Source of the DNA: Komagataeibacter intermedius TF2 | GTDB lineage: Bacteria > Pseudomonadota > Alphaproteobacteria > Acetobacterales > Acetobacteraceae | DNA: 64,000 bases | Assembly: GCF_000964425.1 (NCBI RefSeq) | Contig: NZ_BANF01000038.1 | Coordinates: 25,677 to 89,676 of the forward strand | Direction: 5' to 3' | Shown here: piece after piece, positions 1 to 8,596 of the stretch | Numbering within the stretch: the stretch's first letter is position 1 | How the letters are laid out: each line of letters begins with the position of its first letter | Made by a program: the position numbers and the translations under genes | Notes under the pieces: model-generated | Seen by the model: only the letters and a program-made list of their open reading frames with translations | Databases searched by the model: none | What the model was told of the DNA's origin: nothing

Positions 1-803
1 CCCAGCTGCGTGCGCATGGGGGCGATGTCGAAAATCTTGTCTTCCAGCAGGCGTCGCACCTCAGCGGGCATGATGCGTGGCAGGCCGGGTGGATGGAGCC
101 GGGCCGCGGCGATCAGCAGCCACCCGGGGACGGGCACAACGGGGCGGGGCCACATGCCTGCGGCACGGGCGACATGGCGCGTGAAGTCGCGATAGCTGAT
201 CTGGTCACTGCCTGCGATGATCAGGCTGTGGGGACCGTTCCACTGGCGGTCGAGTGCCGCAAGGATGGCGCGGGTCACGTCGCCCTGCCATATGGGCTGG
301 ATGCGTGATGCCCCGCCGCCGGGCAGCGGCAGGATGGGCAGCCGGTGCATGAGGGCGGCCAGACGCTGCACATTGTCTTCCCCTGTCGCGCCATAGATCA
401 TGGTCGGGTGCAGCAGCACGCCGTTCCGCCCGGACCGGGCAAGGGCCTGCGCGCCGTGCAGCACGCCACGGGCATGCGCGTCGGGCCAGCGGGTGAAGAT
501 GCGGGTACTGCCCAGCGCCACGATCCGGGCGGTGTCGGGGGCCGCCGCCAGCACGGCGGGCAGATGGCGGGCATGGGTGGTCAGCACGATCGACGTGGCG
601 TCCGCCAGCGCTGCCCGCAACGCGGCGGGATCAGCCAGCAGGTCGGCCACGCGGGCAGGACAGGCCATGCCCGTCGCCTGCCATCGGGGCAGGCTGCGCA
701 CGACGGGAATGATGGCCCGCCCGCGCGCCTTCAGCGCATGGCACAGCGCCAGTCCCGAACGGCCGGTCGCGCCAATGACATGGACCGGCCCGCCGCCGGG
801 CAT
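1..803 (-). CDS. NAD(P)-binding epimerase-like protein, 3' end cut by window
   Basis: The visible 267 codons begin MPGGGPVHVIGATGRSGLAL, an N-terminal Rossmann nucleotide-binding strand with the GATGRSG loop of NAD(P)-dependent epimerase/dehydratases and atypical SDRs. Further on come PTMIYGATGEDN (about residue 145) and a segment resembling the sugar-epimerase core. The C terminus lies beyond base 1. The start ATG overlaps the stop of the upstream gene by one base (TGATG at 801-805), so the two are probably translationally coupled. The substrate cannot be deduced. A quinone- or sugar-modifying role is possible, but this is only a fold-level call. Confidence 0.75.
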   Translation of the reverse strand, partial: MPGGGPVHVIGATGRSGLALCHALKARGRAIIPVVRSLPRWQATGMACPARVADLLADPAALRAALADATSIVLTTHARHLPAVLAAAPDTARIVALGSTRIFTRWPDAHARGVLHGAQALARSGRNGVLLHPTMIYGATGEDNVQRLAALMHRLPILPLPGGGASRIQPIWQGDVTRAILAALDRQWNGPHSLIIAGSDQISYRDFTRHVARAAGMWPRPVVPVPGWLLIAAARLHPPGLPRIMPAEVRRLLEDKIFDIAPMRTQL

Positions 804-2149
804 CAGGGTGTGGAAATGGTCAGGCCCAGAGGTGCCGCGACCGAGGGATCCCCCGCCATGGACAGGGCAACGCCCAGCATCATCAGGTTGACAGGCTTCA
901 TCGGACGCAGGGCGATCTGCAGCGGATGGTCCTGCGGGGACTGCAGGAAGCGGCCCATTGCACGCATCGACGCATCATCGGACGTGGCAAGCGTGGCCAG
1001 CAGGTTCTGCCGGTAGGCATCTACATCCATGTTCCGGCTTTTGGCCAGTCCCGCCACCACATGGTTGGCCAGCGACAGGTCATCCCACGTCATGGCGGCG
1101 GAGACGATGCGGGCGGTTTCGGGAATGATGGCCATGTCGTCAAACGGGATCTGGTCCAGTTCGGCCACCATGGTCAGGTTGCCCATGTCGGGGGCTTCGA
1201 TGGTCAGCGGTTCCAGATGCACGCGGCCCGCGCTGCGGTCGCTGGTGCTGCTGGCATGCAGGTTGCCGCTGAAATGGTCATAGCCGAAGGCGTTGAGGAT
1301 GGAGGGATTGTCCGTTCCGGTGGCCCACAGGGTCAGGTGGTCCAGCTTCGTATCCATCTTGTCTTCGGTTTCGGTGGAGAAACGCGACGTGGTGACATGG
1401 TCGATCTGCAGCATGGGGTGGGTGCTGTCGATTTCGACCTTCTTCAGGTCCATGGTCTGCGGATGGCGTTCATGAACCAGGTGGCCCGACTGGATCAGGC
1501 TTGCGACCTCGCTGGCGAAATCCGGGCCGTCCACCACGATATGCTCGACGGAGATGCGGCGTGTCGGCGTCAGGTTGATCTGGGTCGCCAGCCGGTCAAG
1601 GTCAAGGTGCGATGACCGTCCCATCCCGTACTGGCTGATGGCCATGCGCCCGATGGTCACGTCCGTCTGGCTGGCGGGAATCGCTACATGCAGATTGGTG
1701 AACGCCCCCCGGTCCAGCACGAGGGAATCGAATCCCAGCGGGCGGGCCATGTCACCCGTCACCCGTGCGGTATTGGGCAGGACAAGGTTGCCCAGTTCCA
1801 CCTGGTCCAGCGATATGGTGTTGCTGGCGGTCATGACCTTCACATCACGCAGCACCAGGCTGCCGATTTTCTCGCCCTGCACGTTGTTGCCCGTCAGGCC
1901 ACCCAGCCGCACGTCCGCCGCGATCAGCGTCATGGCGGGGTTATGGTAGGTCACGGCGGTAAAATGCGCGCCGCGCGCCAGCGTGCGCGGCCGGGCCGTG
2001 GCGTAGCTGAAGGAGGCGTCAGGCCCGATCGAGGCCCTGAAGTCGGCAATGCCGGCTTCAAGCCTGCGTTGGGCAAAGTGATGCACCCCCCAGCTGCCGA
2101 CCAGCAGCACCAGTATAAGCAGGGGAATGGCGGGATAGAGTTTCTTCAC
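803..2149 (-). CDS. membrane-anchored periplasmic protein of unknown function (DUF945/AsmA-like)
   Basis: The protein is 448 aa and starts with GTG. It opens with a short cytoplasmic Lys-Lys stub and one hydrophobic segment (residues about 5-24, PAIPLLILVLLVGSWGVHHF). A long beta-rich, presumably periplasmic body follows. This layout resembles E. coli YdgA/DUF945 and AsmA-like proteins, but I cannot fix the family. It is probably co-transcribed with the downstream epimerase-like gene (1-bp overlap). It is divergent from rplM, with a 231-bp shared upstream region that contains a perfect palindrome. Confidence 0.65.
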   Translation of the reverse strand: MKKLYPAIPLLILVLLVGSWGVHHFAQRRLEAGIADFRASIGPDASFSYATARPRTLARGAHFTAVTYHNPAMTLIAADVRLGGLTGNNVQGEKIGSLVLRDVKVMTASNTISLDQVELGNLVLPNTARVTGDMARPLGFDSLVLDRGAFTNLHVAIPASQTDVTIGRMAISQYGMGRSSHLDLDRLATQINLTPTRRISVEHIVVDGPDFASEVASLIQSGHLVHERHPQTMDLKKVEIDSTHPMLQIDHVTTSRFSTETEDKMDTKLDHLTLWATGTDNPSILNAFGYDHFSGNLHASSTSDRSAGRVHLEPLTIEAPDMGNLTMVAELDQIPFDDMAIIPETARIVSAAMTWDDLSLANHVVAGLAKSRNMDVDAYRQNLLATLATSDDASMRAMGRFLQSPQDHPLQIALRPMKPVNLMMLGVALSMAGDPSVAAPLGLTISTP

Positions 2150-2240
2150 GAGCCTGATATCCGTAATGACCTTGAACTGAGTGCTATCGCATTCCAGCCC
2201 CCTTCGGCAATCGCCAGTGGGATGGGGACTGCGGAAAGAT

Positions 2241-2262
2241 GTGCGGTATCATGATACCACAC
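2241..2262. promoter_or_regulatory. near-perfect palindrome between divergent genes
   Basis: GGTATCATGATACC (2245-2258) is a perfect 14-bp palindrome, extended by GTG/CAC outer arms with one mismatch. A run of seven Ts follows about six bases later. It lies between the minus-strand gene starting at 2149 and rplM. It could be an operator dimer site or, on the plus strand, a terminator-like hairpin; the sequence does not decide between them. Confidence 0.45.
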
Positions 2263-2306
2263 ACGTTTTTTTACCGGAAAAATGCCGCCTGAACGGGATT
2301 ATGTGC

Positions 2307-2336
2307 TTGACGTTTGCGTCGCGTACGGATGATAAC
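2307..2336 (+). promoter_or_regulatory. probable sigma-70 promoter of rplM-rpsI
   Basis: TTGACG (2307-2312) and GATAAC (2331-2336) are separated by 18 bases and lie 45-75 bases upstream of the rplM start. They match the housekeeping -35/-10 consensus at five and four of six positions. The resulting short leader could carry the autoregulatory site known for ribosomal protein operons, but no such structure was established here. Confidence 0.5.
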
Positions 2337-2380
2337 GCGCCACCTGTTACCGCTACATTACTGGACGGAACACTGAATCC

Positions 2381-2863
2381 ATGAAGACCACACTTTCGCT
2401 GAAACCCGCAGAGGTGACGCGTGGCTGGACCCTGATCGACGCCGAAGGCCTCGTCCTGGGTCGCCTGGCGACCATCATCGCCCAGCGCCTGCGCGGCAAG
2501 CACAAGCCCCAGTTCACCCCGCATGTTGATTGCGGCGACAACATTGTCGTCATCAACGCCGAGAAGGTCCGCCTGACCGGCAACAAGGTGGACCAGAAGC
2601 TGTTCCACTACCACACCGGCTACCCCGGCGGGATCAAGGAACGCACCATCACCCAGCGCCTGACCGGCAAGAACCCCGGCGATGTCGTGCGCAAGGCGGT
2701 CGAGCGCATGATCACCCGTGGCCCGCTGCAGCGCGCGCAGATGAAGCACCTGTATGTCTATGCCGGTAGCGAACATCCGCACGAAGGGCAGAAGCCGCAG
2801 GTTCTCGATGTTGCGTCGATGAACCGCAAGAACGCCGTCAACACCCAGAAGGTCGGGGGCTGA
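2381..2863 (+). CDS. rplM: 50S ribosomal protein L13
   Basis: The protein is 160 aa and collinear with bacterial L13. Recognisable parts are [16 protein letters not shown] near the N terminus, the central [18 protein letters not shown] block, the HTGYPGG motif and the [16 protein letters not shown] tail. L13 binds 23S rRNA early in large-subunit assembly. The roughly 15-residue N-terminal lead before the core is typical of alphaproteobacteria. rpsI follows after five bases, so this is the usual two-gene L13-S9 operon. Confidence 0.97.
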   Translation: MKTTLSLKPAEVTRGWTLIDAEGLVLGRLATIIAQRLRGKHKPQFTPHVDCGDNIVVINAEKVRLTGNKVDQKLFHYHTGYPGGIKERTITQRLTGKNPGDVVRKAVERMITRGPLQRAQMKHLYVYAGSEHPHEGQKPQVLDVASMNRKNAVNTQKVGG

Positions 2864-2868
2864 ACTCC

Positions 2869-3372
2869 ATGTCTGAAACCCAAGAACGTACAGGCACGCT
2901 GGCCGACCTCAAGGAAGCTGTTGCGTCCGGTCAGGTAACCTCCTCGCAGGAAGCCGCACCCGTTTACGAAGCCAAGCGCGACGCGCAGGGCCGTTCCTAT
3001 GCCACGGGCCGTCGTAAGGACGCCGTCGCCCGCGTGTGGATCAAGCCGGGCAAGGGCGACATCATCGTCAATGGCCGTCCGGTCGGCACCTACTTCGCCC
3101 GCCCGGTCCTGCGCATGCTGATCACCCAGCCGTTCCTGGTTGCCGATCGCTACAACCAGTTCGACGTGTACTGCACGGTCGTTGGTGGCGGTCTGTCCGG
3201 TCAGGCCGGTGCGGTCCGTCATGGCATCAGCCGCGCGCTGACCCATTACGAACCCGCGCTGCGTAGCATCCTGAAGGCTGCCGGCTTCCTGACGCGCGAT
3301 TCGCGTGTTGTTGAACGTAAGAAGTACGGTCGCGCCAAGGCACGTCGTTCCTTCCAGTTCAGCAAGCGCTGA
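2869..3372 (+). CDS. rpsI: 30S ribosomal protein S9
   Basis: The protein is 167 aa. An acidic N-terminal extension of about 40 residues, common in alphaproteobacteria, precedes the S9 core ([20 protein letters not shown], then [19 protein letters not shown]). The basic tail ends [17 protein letters not shown], which reaches the P-site tRNA in the ribosome. It is cotranscribed with rplM and followed by two strong hairpins. Confidence 0.97.
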   Translation: MSETQERTGTLADLKEAVASGQVTSSQEAAPVYEAKRDAQGRSYATGRRKDAVARVWIKPGKGDIIVNGRPVGTYFARPVLRMLITQPFLVADRYNQFDVYCTVVGGGLSGQAGAVRHGISRALTHYEPALRSILKAAGFLTRDSRVVERKKYGRAKARRSFQFSKR

Positions 3373-3382
3373 TCCTGCTTTT

Positions 3383-3447
3383 CCCGTGGCGCGCCACGGG
3401 ATACGGGTTTTTCAACGGGGTCGGTCCAGCAATGGACCGGCCCCGTT
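3383..3447 (+). terminator. tandem hairpins ending the rplM-rpsI operon
   Basis: The first hairpin is the perfect 18-bp palindrome CCCGTGGCGCGCCACGGG (3383-3400), followed by GGGTTTTT. The second pairs AACGGGGTCGGTCC (3414-3427) with GGACCGGCCCCGTT (3434-3447) across a six-base loop. The pair lies between rpsI and the convergent gene at 3483 and probably terminates transcription from both sides. Confidence 0.7.
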
Positions 3448-3482
3448 GTGCATCAGGCCTGTATGGTCATGCGCATGCCGGG

Positions 3483-3764
3483 TCAGGCAAAGGGATTGGC
3501 GACCTTGGCCGGTTTGCGCGGTGGCAATGTGTCAGGCAGGTCCTTCTGGGCTGCCAGCGTATCCACGACCTGCTGCATGAAGGTCAGCAGCGCCTGCGCG
3601 CGTTCCAGCCCGGCCTTATCGCGGCTCAGATCTGTCTGGCCGTAAAAGGCGATGCTGTCAGTGCCGTTTTCCACCGTCATGCCGCCAATGGTGCGGCTGT
3701 CGCTGTTATTGGCGAAGGGGACAAGGGCGGTATTGTCCTGTAGCGGCGGGCGGTGGGTGGTCAT
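3483..3764 (-). CDS. small conserved hypothetical protein
   Basis: The protein is 93 aa. I chose the ATG at 3764 because AGGAGA lies at the right distance upstream; an in-frame extension to 3863 has no such site and overlaps the neighbouring gene. There is no signal peptide or membrane segment. The middle (GGMTVENGTDSIAFYGQTDLS) and the helical segment after it look like a compact folded protein, and the end is basic and proline-rich. I do not recognise a named family. It lies 26 bases downstream of, and on the same strand as, the coding region of the nuclease gene. Confidence 0.6.
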   Translation of the reverse strand: MTTHRPPLQDNTALVPFANNSDSRTIGGMTVENGTDSIAFYGQTDLSRDKAGLERAQALLTFMQQVVDTLAAQKDLPDTLPPRKPAKVANPFA

Positions 3765-3789
3765 GATATGTCTCCTGCGAAAAAAGGGC

Positions 3790-4614
3790 CTACCACCACT
3801 GGTAATAGGTATGCCGGGTGCGGCGGCGGTGACGGGTTGTGCTCCGCGTGCGCGTCGCACCAAAGGGGAGCGTCATGCAGACCTGCTTCATACGCGCGGG
3901 CAGGGCGGGGAAGGGATCAATCCCGGTGATATGGGTCAGTTCCGCCACGCTGACATGACTGCAGCCGGGGGCGCGCGACACATTATGGCAGACATATACC
4001 CCCGTCTGTTCACGGCGGGGATCATATACGGCTTTCCATGTCGAGGTGGGCACCAGCACGCGGTCCTTCCCGATGGCGGACAGGGTGCGGGCATGGAAGG
4101 CGGGGCCGGTCACCACATACAGTTCGCCTTCGCGCAGGGTCAGCCTGCGCACTCCCGATTCGATTTCCGCCCATCGGCTCCGGTTCAGCGTGGCGCGTTG
4201 CGGCACGATGTTGGATAGCAGGAACGTTTCTTCCTGTGTCTGTTCATCTGGCATATCGCCCGACGGGGTCATGTGCCCCCGGTCAAAGCCGGATCGGACA
4301 TAATCCTCCAGTTCCGCCTGCTCACCCGGTGCAACGCGTGGGTCGGTATGGAAGTCGCCACGTCGCGGGGTGGACATGGCCGCGCGGACCATGTCGGCAT
4401 CCAGATGCTCCGCCGACCACAGGGGTTCGCGTGCAAGGCCGGAATACAGCACGGCGTACCGGGCATTGCACAGAAGCTGCGTCCGGGGCGACAGCTTCGC
4501 ATTGTCCAGCGTGGGCAGCTGCTGTCCCGCGCCCAGTTCCGCGCACCCTTCGGCATGTGCGCCATGGGCCAGGGTCATGAGGCCGATCAGGAAAGGCAGG
4601 ACATACCGTGTCAT
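3790..4614 (-). CDS. secreted DNA/RNA non-specific endonuclease (NUC1 family)
   Basis: The protein is 274 aa from the ATG at 4614, chosen because it starts a clear signal peptide (TRYVLPFLIGLMTLAHGAHA). The DRGHMTPSGD motif at about residues 117-126 is the beta-beta-alpha-metal catalytic site of NUC1/Serratia-type nucleases, with His as general base. Downstream NIVPQRATLNRSRW supplies the conserved Asn and Arg. These enzymes cut single- and double-stranded DNA and RNA, here presumably in the periplasm or outside. The C terminus is strongly basic (TRTRSTTRHRRRTRHTYYQW). No immunity gene is evident, as expected for an exported nuclease. Confidence 0.88.
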   Translation of the reverse strand: MTRYVLPFLIGLMTLAHGAHAEGCAELGAGQQLPTLDNAKLSPRTQLLCNARYAVLYSGLAREPLWSAEHLDADMVRAAMSTPRRGDFHTDPRVAPGEQAELEDYVRSGFDRGHMTPSGDMPDEQTQEETFLLSNIVPQRATLNRSRWAEIESGVRRLTLREGELYVVTGPAFHARTLSAIGKDRVLVPTSTWKAVYDPRREQTGVYVCHNVSRAPGCSHVSVAELTHITGIDPFPALPARMKQVCMTLPFGATRTRSTTRHRRRTRHTYYQWW

Positions 4615-4709
4615 GCATGGGGCAGGGCAGCGTCGGGACACGGTCTGGCGTTATCCATATGTTCTGTTAAAACGGGGCCTATCCATGAAACATCTGATGG
4701 GGCAGGGCA

Positions 4710-4895
4710 ATGGCCGACCAACCTGATTCGGGAAACCCTGACCAGCCGGGGCCTTTTATCCTGCACCGTCAGGACCTGCCGCTTACGGGGCGTAAGCGTA
4801 TGCTTCGCCTTGGCCTGCGTGTAGTGACGATCGTACTGGTGATCGTGGCGGTGGCCGATCTTGTCATCCAGATGGTCAACGGGCATGGCTACTAA
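4710..4895 (+). CDS. small single-pass membrane protein, unknown
   Basis: The protein is 61 aa. A polar, proline-rich N-terminal half (residues 1-30) is followed by a basic patch (TGRKRMLRLGLR) and one hydrophobic helix (VVTIVLVIVAVADLVIQMV). By the positive-inside rule the N terminus faces the cytoplasm. The GGCA-rich region just upstream gives only a weak ribosome site. No family is recognised, but the amphipathic layout and stop position look like a genuine small membrane protein. Confidence 0.5.
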   Translation: MADQPDSGNPDQPGPFILHRQDLPLTGRKRMLRLGLRVVTIVLVIVAVADLVIQMVNGHGY

Positions 4896-5025
4896 AAAAT
4901 CTTATCTTATGATTTCTGGATATTTTCCGGACAGATTTTTAAAAACAGCCGGCTGATAAAAAACAAAAGCGTCCAGAGGCCGTCTTTTCCAAAAAGGCGG
5001 CGTATCCGGGCTTTTCAGGCAGTTT
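4896..5025. repeat. AT-rich intergenic element with GCCG..CTTTT / AAAAGGCGGC hairpin
   Basis: This convergent gap carries TGATTTCTGGA (4910-4920) followed by TTTTCCGGACAG, then a hairpin-like stretch ending TTTTCCAAAAAGGCGGCG (4985-5002). The same modules recur, in a different order, at 11760-11860. It is probably one copy of a dispersed intergenic repeat and may also terminate both flanking genes. Confidence 0.5.
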
Positions 5026-5697
5026 CTAGGGCGTGCGTGGCCCTGTCGCACTGGTGGGGGCGGGCAGGTCCGGCATCTCGCCAGTCCTGGACAGCGCGAT
5101 TGTCACATCAATCGTTTCCTGATTGACCTGCACGTCGAATTCCCGGTCCACCACCGGGTTCTGCGCCGCCGTCATCATGTCGCCAAAACGCAGATGCGCC
5201 CAGTCGATGCGATCATGCGCCTGACGGGTCATGTCAAAGTTCACCATGGGATGGCGTCCCCCGTCCGGGGCTGTGTAGAACCATGCGAAATGGCAGCGGG
5301 CGGGCGCGCCGCGCTGGGTAAACAGCGTGTGGACGAACCCCGGCGTCACATCCATCTGCAATGTGTTCATAAGATAATGCGGCGCCTGCTTCTGCAGGGC
5401 GGGCGTGACCTGTGTATTGAACAGGCCCGCCTGAATCATCTCGGGCATATGCGCCATGAAGACGGACTGGTTTATGGTCATCTCGACCTGACAGGGCGCG
5501 GTCTGGGCAAAGCGCGTGTCGATGCCCCATGCATGCGCGGTGGTTTCCGTGCCTATGATAGGTGCTGGATAGGTGGCGGATGCGGCATGCGCCGTGCCTG
5601 TTCCACCCGGCAGGGCAAGGTACAGGGCCGTGCCATATAGTACGCCACGGCACAGGGCGGGGAATGCGGGAAAGATCGGACGTGTCAGGCTAGGCAA
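5026..5697 (-). CDS. exported protein of unknown function
   Basis: The protein is 223 aa, read here from a TTG start that has no strong ribosome site, so the start is uncertain. An N-terminal hydrophobic segment ends in GTAHAASATYP, consistent with a signal peptidase I cut near residue 39. The mature part has two cysteines (about residues 69 and 135) that could form a disulphide. I recognise no enzyme motif. The last 15 residues are proline-, threonine- and alanine-rich. It is likely periplasmic. Confidence 0.6.
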   Translation of the reverse strand: MPSLTRPIFPAFPALCRGVLYGTALYLALPGGTGTAHAASATYPAPIIGTETTAHAWGIDTRFAQTAPCQVEMTINQSVFMAHMPEMIQAGLFNTQVTPALQKQAPHYLMNTLQMDVTPGFVHTLFTQRGAPARCHFAWFYTAPDGGRHPMVNFDMTRQAHDRIDWAHLRFGDMMTAAQNPVVDREFDVQVNQETIDVTIALSRTGEMPDLPAPTSATGPRTP

Positions 5698-6249
5698 GGG
5701 AGTGCACCGGTCAGTGTAGGGTCTGGATTGACTGTCATGGTGGCAGGGAACCGCTTTCTTCCCCGGCTGTCACGGGGGGCGGCGGCATATCAGCCTTACG
5801 CAGTATGGGTGGTCTGGTGCATCTCGTGCAAGACCTGCCGCCAGATGCCGCCATGTGCATGAAAGGGAGGCAGACAGACTGGAAAGTTCATATACTTTAT
5901 TATTTCAAGATAAATATTTCAGTTTCGTCATGTATGACATGTATTATTTTGATATTTGTCTGACATATTTCCGACAGTCATGGAAATGCCATAATAATCG
6001 TCTTTTTCAGGCCTGCATTCCCGGTGCCGTGCGGTGTCGGGATGTCCTGTCGCATGCCGCAGGCCGTATCCGGCAACCCCCTGTAGGAACAGGTTTTTGC
6101 GGGTTTGCGATGGGGGAACTTCCACCTGCCTGCCGCGTTTGCGGCGGGTAACGGAAATCAGAAGAATACTGTCGGCGGCAGCATGCGGGACGGTTCGCCC
6201 CATGGGGGACCGCGCGGGCTGGCAGACCGATGGTGTGGGTCAGGAAACC
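5698..6249. other. 552-bp intergenic region with an AT-rich core
   Basis: No convincing gene was found. Positions about 5880-6010 are strikingly AT-rich against the GC-rich surroundings and contain short symmetric words such as GTCATGTATGAC and TGTCTGACA. An open frame of 98 codons from 5855 has cysteine-rich, non-biological composition and was not accepted. The region probably holds the promoters for the small gene at 6250 and for the minus-strand gene at 5697, and could encode a small RNA. Confidence 0.4.
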
Positions 6250-6462
6250 ATGTTTGAGTCAAAGATCATAGAAGTGGATGGTGTGTTCGTGGGGGCGGCC
6301 ATCATAACGGGCATTGCCTCCTCGCTGCGTTTTTACGCAACTCATGACAGCGTCCGCTCGCTGCATAACGCCATCCTTCCCGATCTGGTGGCGCTGAAGC
6401 GGCGGGTGACGGCAACCTTCCGCCGCATGGGGCACAAGGCCATCGCCTTCCGCGAGGCATAG
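6250..6462 (+). CDS. 70-aa conserved hypothetical protein
   Basis: I chose the start at 6250 because CAGGAA precedes it and the upstream in-frame extension is rich in Cys and Arg, like non-coding sequence. The protein begins MFESKIIEVDGVFVGAAI, then has HDSVRSLHNAILPDLVALKRR and a basic end. It has no membrane helix of convincing length. I do not know the family. A strong bidirectional hairpin lies 13 bases after the stop. Confidence 0.6.
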   Translation: MFESKIIEVDGVFVGAAIITGIASSLRFYATHDSVRSLHNAILPDLVALKRRVTATFRRMGHKAIAFREA

Positions 6463-6475
6463 CCCCACAACGCGC

Positions 6476-6510
6476 AACGCCCCGGCGGGACAGGCTCCCG
6501 CCGGGGCGTT
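6476..6510. terminator. bidirectional hairpin terminator
   Basis: AACGCCCCGGCGGGA (6476-6490) pairs perfectly over 15 bp with TCCCGCCGGGGCGTT (6496-6510) around a five-base loop. It sits between the convergent small gene (ends 6462) and ilvD (ends 6535), so it probably stops transcripts from both directions. The T-run is weak. Confidence 0.75.
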
Positions 6511-6534
6511 GTCTGTTACAGTCCGCCGGATGTG

Positions 6535-8397
6535 TCAGCGGCTGGTGCGGCGGCCAAGCTGGCTGACATCACGCACCGCCCCGCGCGCGGCACTGGTGGT
6601 CAGGGCGCTGTAAGCCTGCAGGGCGACCGAGACCTCGCGCGTGCGGTCCGGCTGCCATGCACGCTCGCCACGCTCTTCCATTTCGTCGCGGCGGGCGGCC
6701 AGTTCCGCATCCGTGACGGTGGTGCGCAGGATGCGGTTGGGAATGTCGATCTCGATGGTGTCGCCTTCATGCAGAAGGCCGATGATGCCGCCTTCCGCCG
6801 CCTCGGGCGAGATATGGCCGATCGACAGCCCCGAACTGCCGCCGGAGAAGCGGCCATCGGTGATCAGGGCGCATTTTTCAGCCAGTCCCTTGGATTTCAG
6901 GTAGCTGGTCGGATACAGCATTTCCTGCATGCCCGGCCCGCCCTTCGGTCCTTCGTAGCGGATGACCACCACGTCGCCCGGTACGATCTTATTGCCAAGA
7001 ATGGCGGACACGGCGGCGTCCTGACTTTCAAAAATGCGGGCAGGCCCGGTGAAGGTCAGCAGGTTGTCGGCCACGCCCGCGGTTTTGACGATGGCGCCAT
7101 CCTCCGCAAGGTTGCCGAACAGGACCGCAAGGCCACCATCCTGGCTGTAGGCATGTTCCGCGTCACGGATCGCGCCATTCGCGCGGTCGGTGTCCAGCGT
7201 CTTGTAACGGCTGGCCTGCGAAAATGCTTCGGTGGTGCGTACGCCGCCGGGGGCTGCGCGGAAGAAGGTGCGTGCGTTCTCATCGGCCGTGCTGGCGCTG
7301 ATATCCCACCTGGCCAGCGCCGCGGATACGCTGGGAGCATGTACGTTGGGGGCATCCATGTGCAGCAGGCCCATGCGGGCGAGTTCGCCCATGATGGCGG
7401 GAATGCCGCCGGCGCGGTGCACGTCCTCCATATGGATATCCATGCGCGAGGGCGAGACCTTGCACAGGTTCGGTACCCTGTGGGACAGGCGGTCGATGTC
7501 GGACATGGTGAAATGCACCTTGCCCTCATGCGCTGCCGCCAGCAGGTGCAGCACGGTATTGGTTGACCCGCCCATGGCGATATCGACCGACATGGCGTTT
7601 TCAAACGCGGCCTTGGTGGCGATATTGCGCGGCAGGGCGGTGGCGTCGTCGTTTTCGTACCAGCGACGGGCGAGGTCCACGATCTCGCGGCCTGCGCGCT
7701 CGAACAGTTCGCGGCGGTCGGCATGGGTCGCGACAAGGCTGCCATTGCCCGGCAGGGCAAGGCCCAGCGCCTCGGTCAGGCAGTTCATGGAATTGGCGGT
7801 GAACATGCCCGAGCACGACCCGCAGGTGGGACAGGCGGAGCGTTCGATCGTGGCAGACTGTTCATCCGTCACATCGGAATTGGCCGCCGCCACCATCGAC
7901 GTGATGAGGTCGACCTGCTGCTCGGTGCCGTTATTGATGATCTTGCCCGCTTCCATCGGTCCGCCAGAGACGAAGATGGTCGGGATGTTCAGCCGCATCG
8001 CCGCCATCAGCATGCCCGGCGTGATCTTGTCGCAGTTGCTTATGCACACCAGCGCATCGGCGCAGTGGGCGTTAACCATGTATTCCACCGCATCCGCGAT
8101 CAGTTCGCGCGACGGCAGGCTGTACAGCATGCCGCCATGGCCCATGGCGATGCCGTCATCCACGGCGATGGTGTTGAATTCCCGGCCAATGCCCCCGGCT
8201 TCGGCCACGGCGCCCGCCACAAGCTGGCCCAGGTCCTTGAGGTGAACATGACCGGGCACGAACTGCGTGAATGAATTGGCGATGGCGATGATCGGCTTGC
8301 CGAAGTCACCGTCCTTCATGCCGGTTGCACGCCACAGGCTGCGCGCACCGGCCATGTTGCGGCCATGGGTCGTAGTGCGGGAACGATAGGCGGGCAT
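6535..8397 (-). CDS. ilvD: dihydroxy-acid dehydratase
   Basis: The protein is 620 aa from the ATG at 8397, which has GAGAGG upstream; E. coli IlvD is 616 aa. It converts 2,3-dihydroxy-isovalerate and -methylvalerate to 2-keto acids in valine, isoleucine and leucine synthesis. The iron-sulphur and active-site signatures are intact: [11 protein letters not shown] (Cys122), then [20 protein letters not shown] (Cys192/Cys195), [20 protein letters not shown] and the ITDGRFSGG loop. It stands alone on this strand, with no other ilv gene in the window. Confidence 0.97.
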   Translation of the reverse strand: MPAYRSRTTTHGRNMAGARSLWRATGMKDGDFGKPIIAIANSFTQFVPGHVHLKDLGQLVAGAVAEAGGIGREFNTIAVDDGIAMGHGGMLYSLPSRELIADAVEYMVNAHCADALVCISNCDKITPGMLMAAMRLNIPTIFVSGGPMEAGKIINNGTEQQVDLITSMVAAANSDVTDEQSATIERSACPTCGSCSGMFTANSMNCLTEALGLALPGNGSLVATHADRRELFERAGREIVDLARRWYENDDATALPRNIATKAAFENAMSVDIAMGGSTNTVLHLLAAAHEGKVHFTMSDIDRLSHRVPNLCKVSPSRMDIHMEDVHRAGGIPAIMGELARMGLLHMDAPNVHAPSVSAALARWDISASTADENARTFFRAAPGGVRTTEAFSQASRYKTLDTDRANGAIRDAEHAYSQDGGLAVLFGNLAEDGAIVKTAGVADNLLTFTGPARIFESQDAAVSAILGNKIVPGDVVVIRYEGPKGGPGMQEMLYPTSYLKSKGLAEKCALITDGRFSGGSSGLSIGHISPEAAEGGIIGLLHEGDTIEIDIPNRILRTTVTDAELAARRDEMEERGERAWQPDRTREVSVALQAYSALTTSAARGAVRDVSQLGRRTSR

Positions 8398-8596
8398 GAC
8401 AGTGACCTCTCGCGACAATCGGGTTAGCATAGGGGAACGATATTGCCTGACCGCATACAGGACACACGCGCGGCGCGCCAGTCCAAACCTGCCGTTAACC
8501 GTGGGTGGGTAAGGGTGCGGGCAGGGCCGCAACTCCACATACGGCCAGTCGTTCATCTGATATCGTACCCGTCATTGCACAAGGAGCGCACGCGGC

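Noticed and set aside
5855..6151. 98-codon frame in the AT-rich gap
   Set aside because: Cys-rich, unlike local proteins, no ribosome site, and it overlaps the region upstream of the small gene at 6250.
6532..7566. Plus-strand frame of 344 codons antisense to ilvD
   Set aside because: Shadow of codon bias in a GC-rich gene; ilvD motifs lie on the minus strand.
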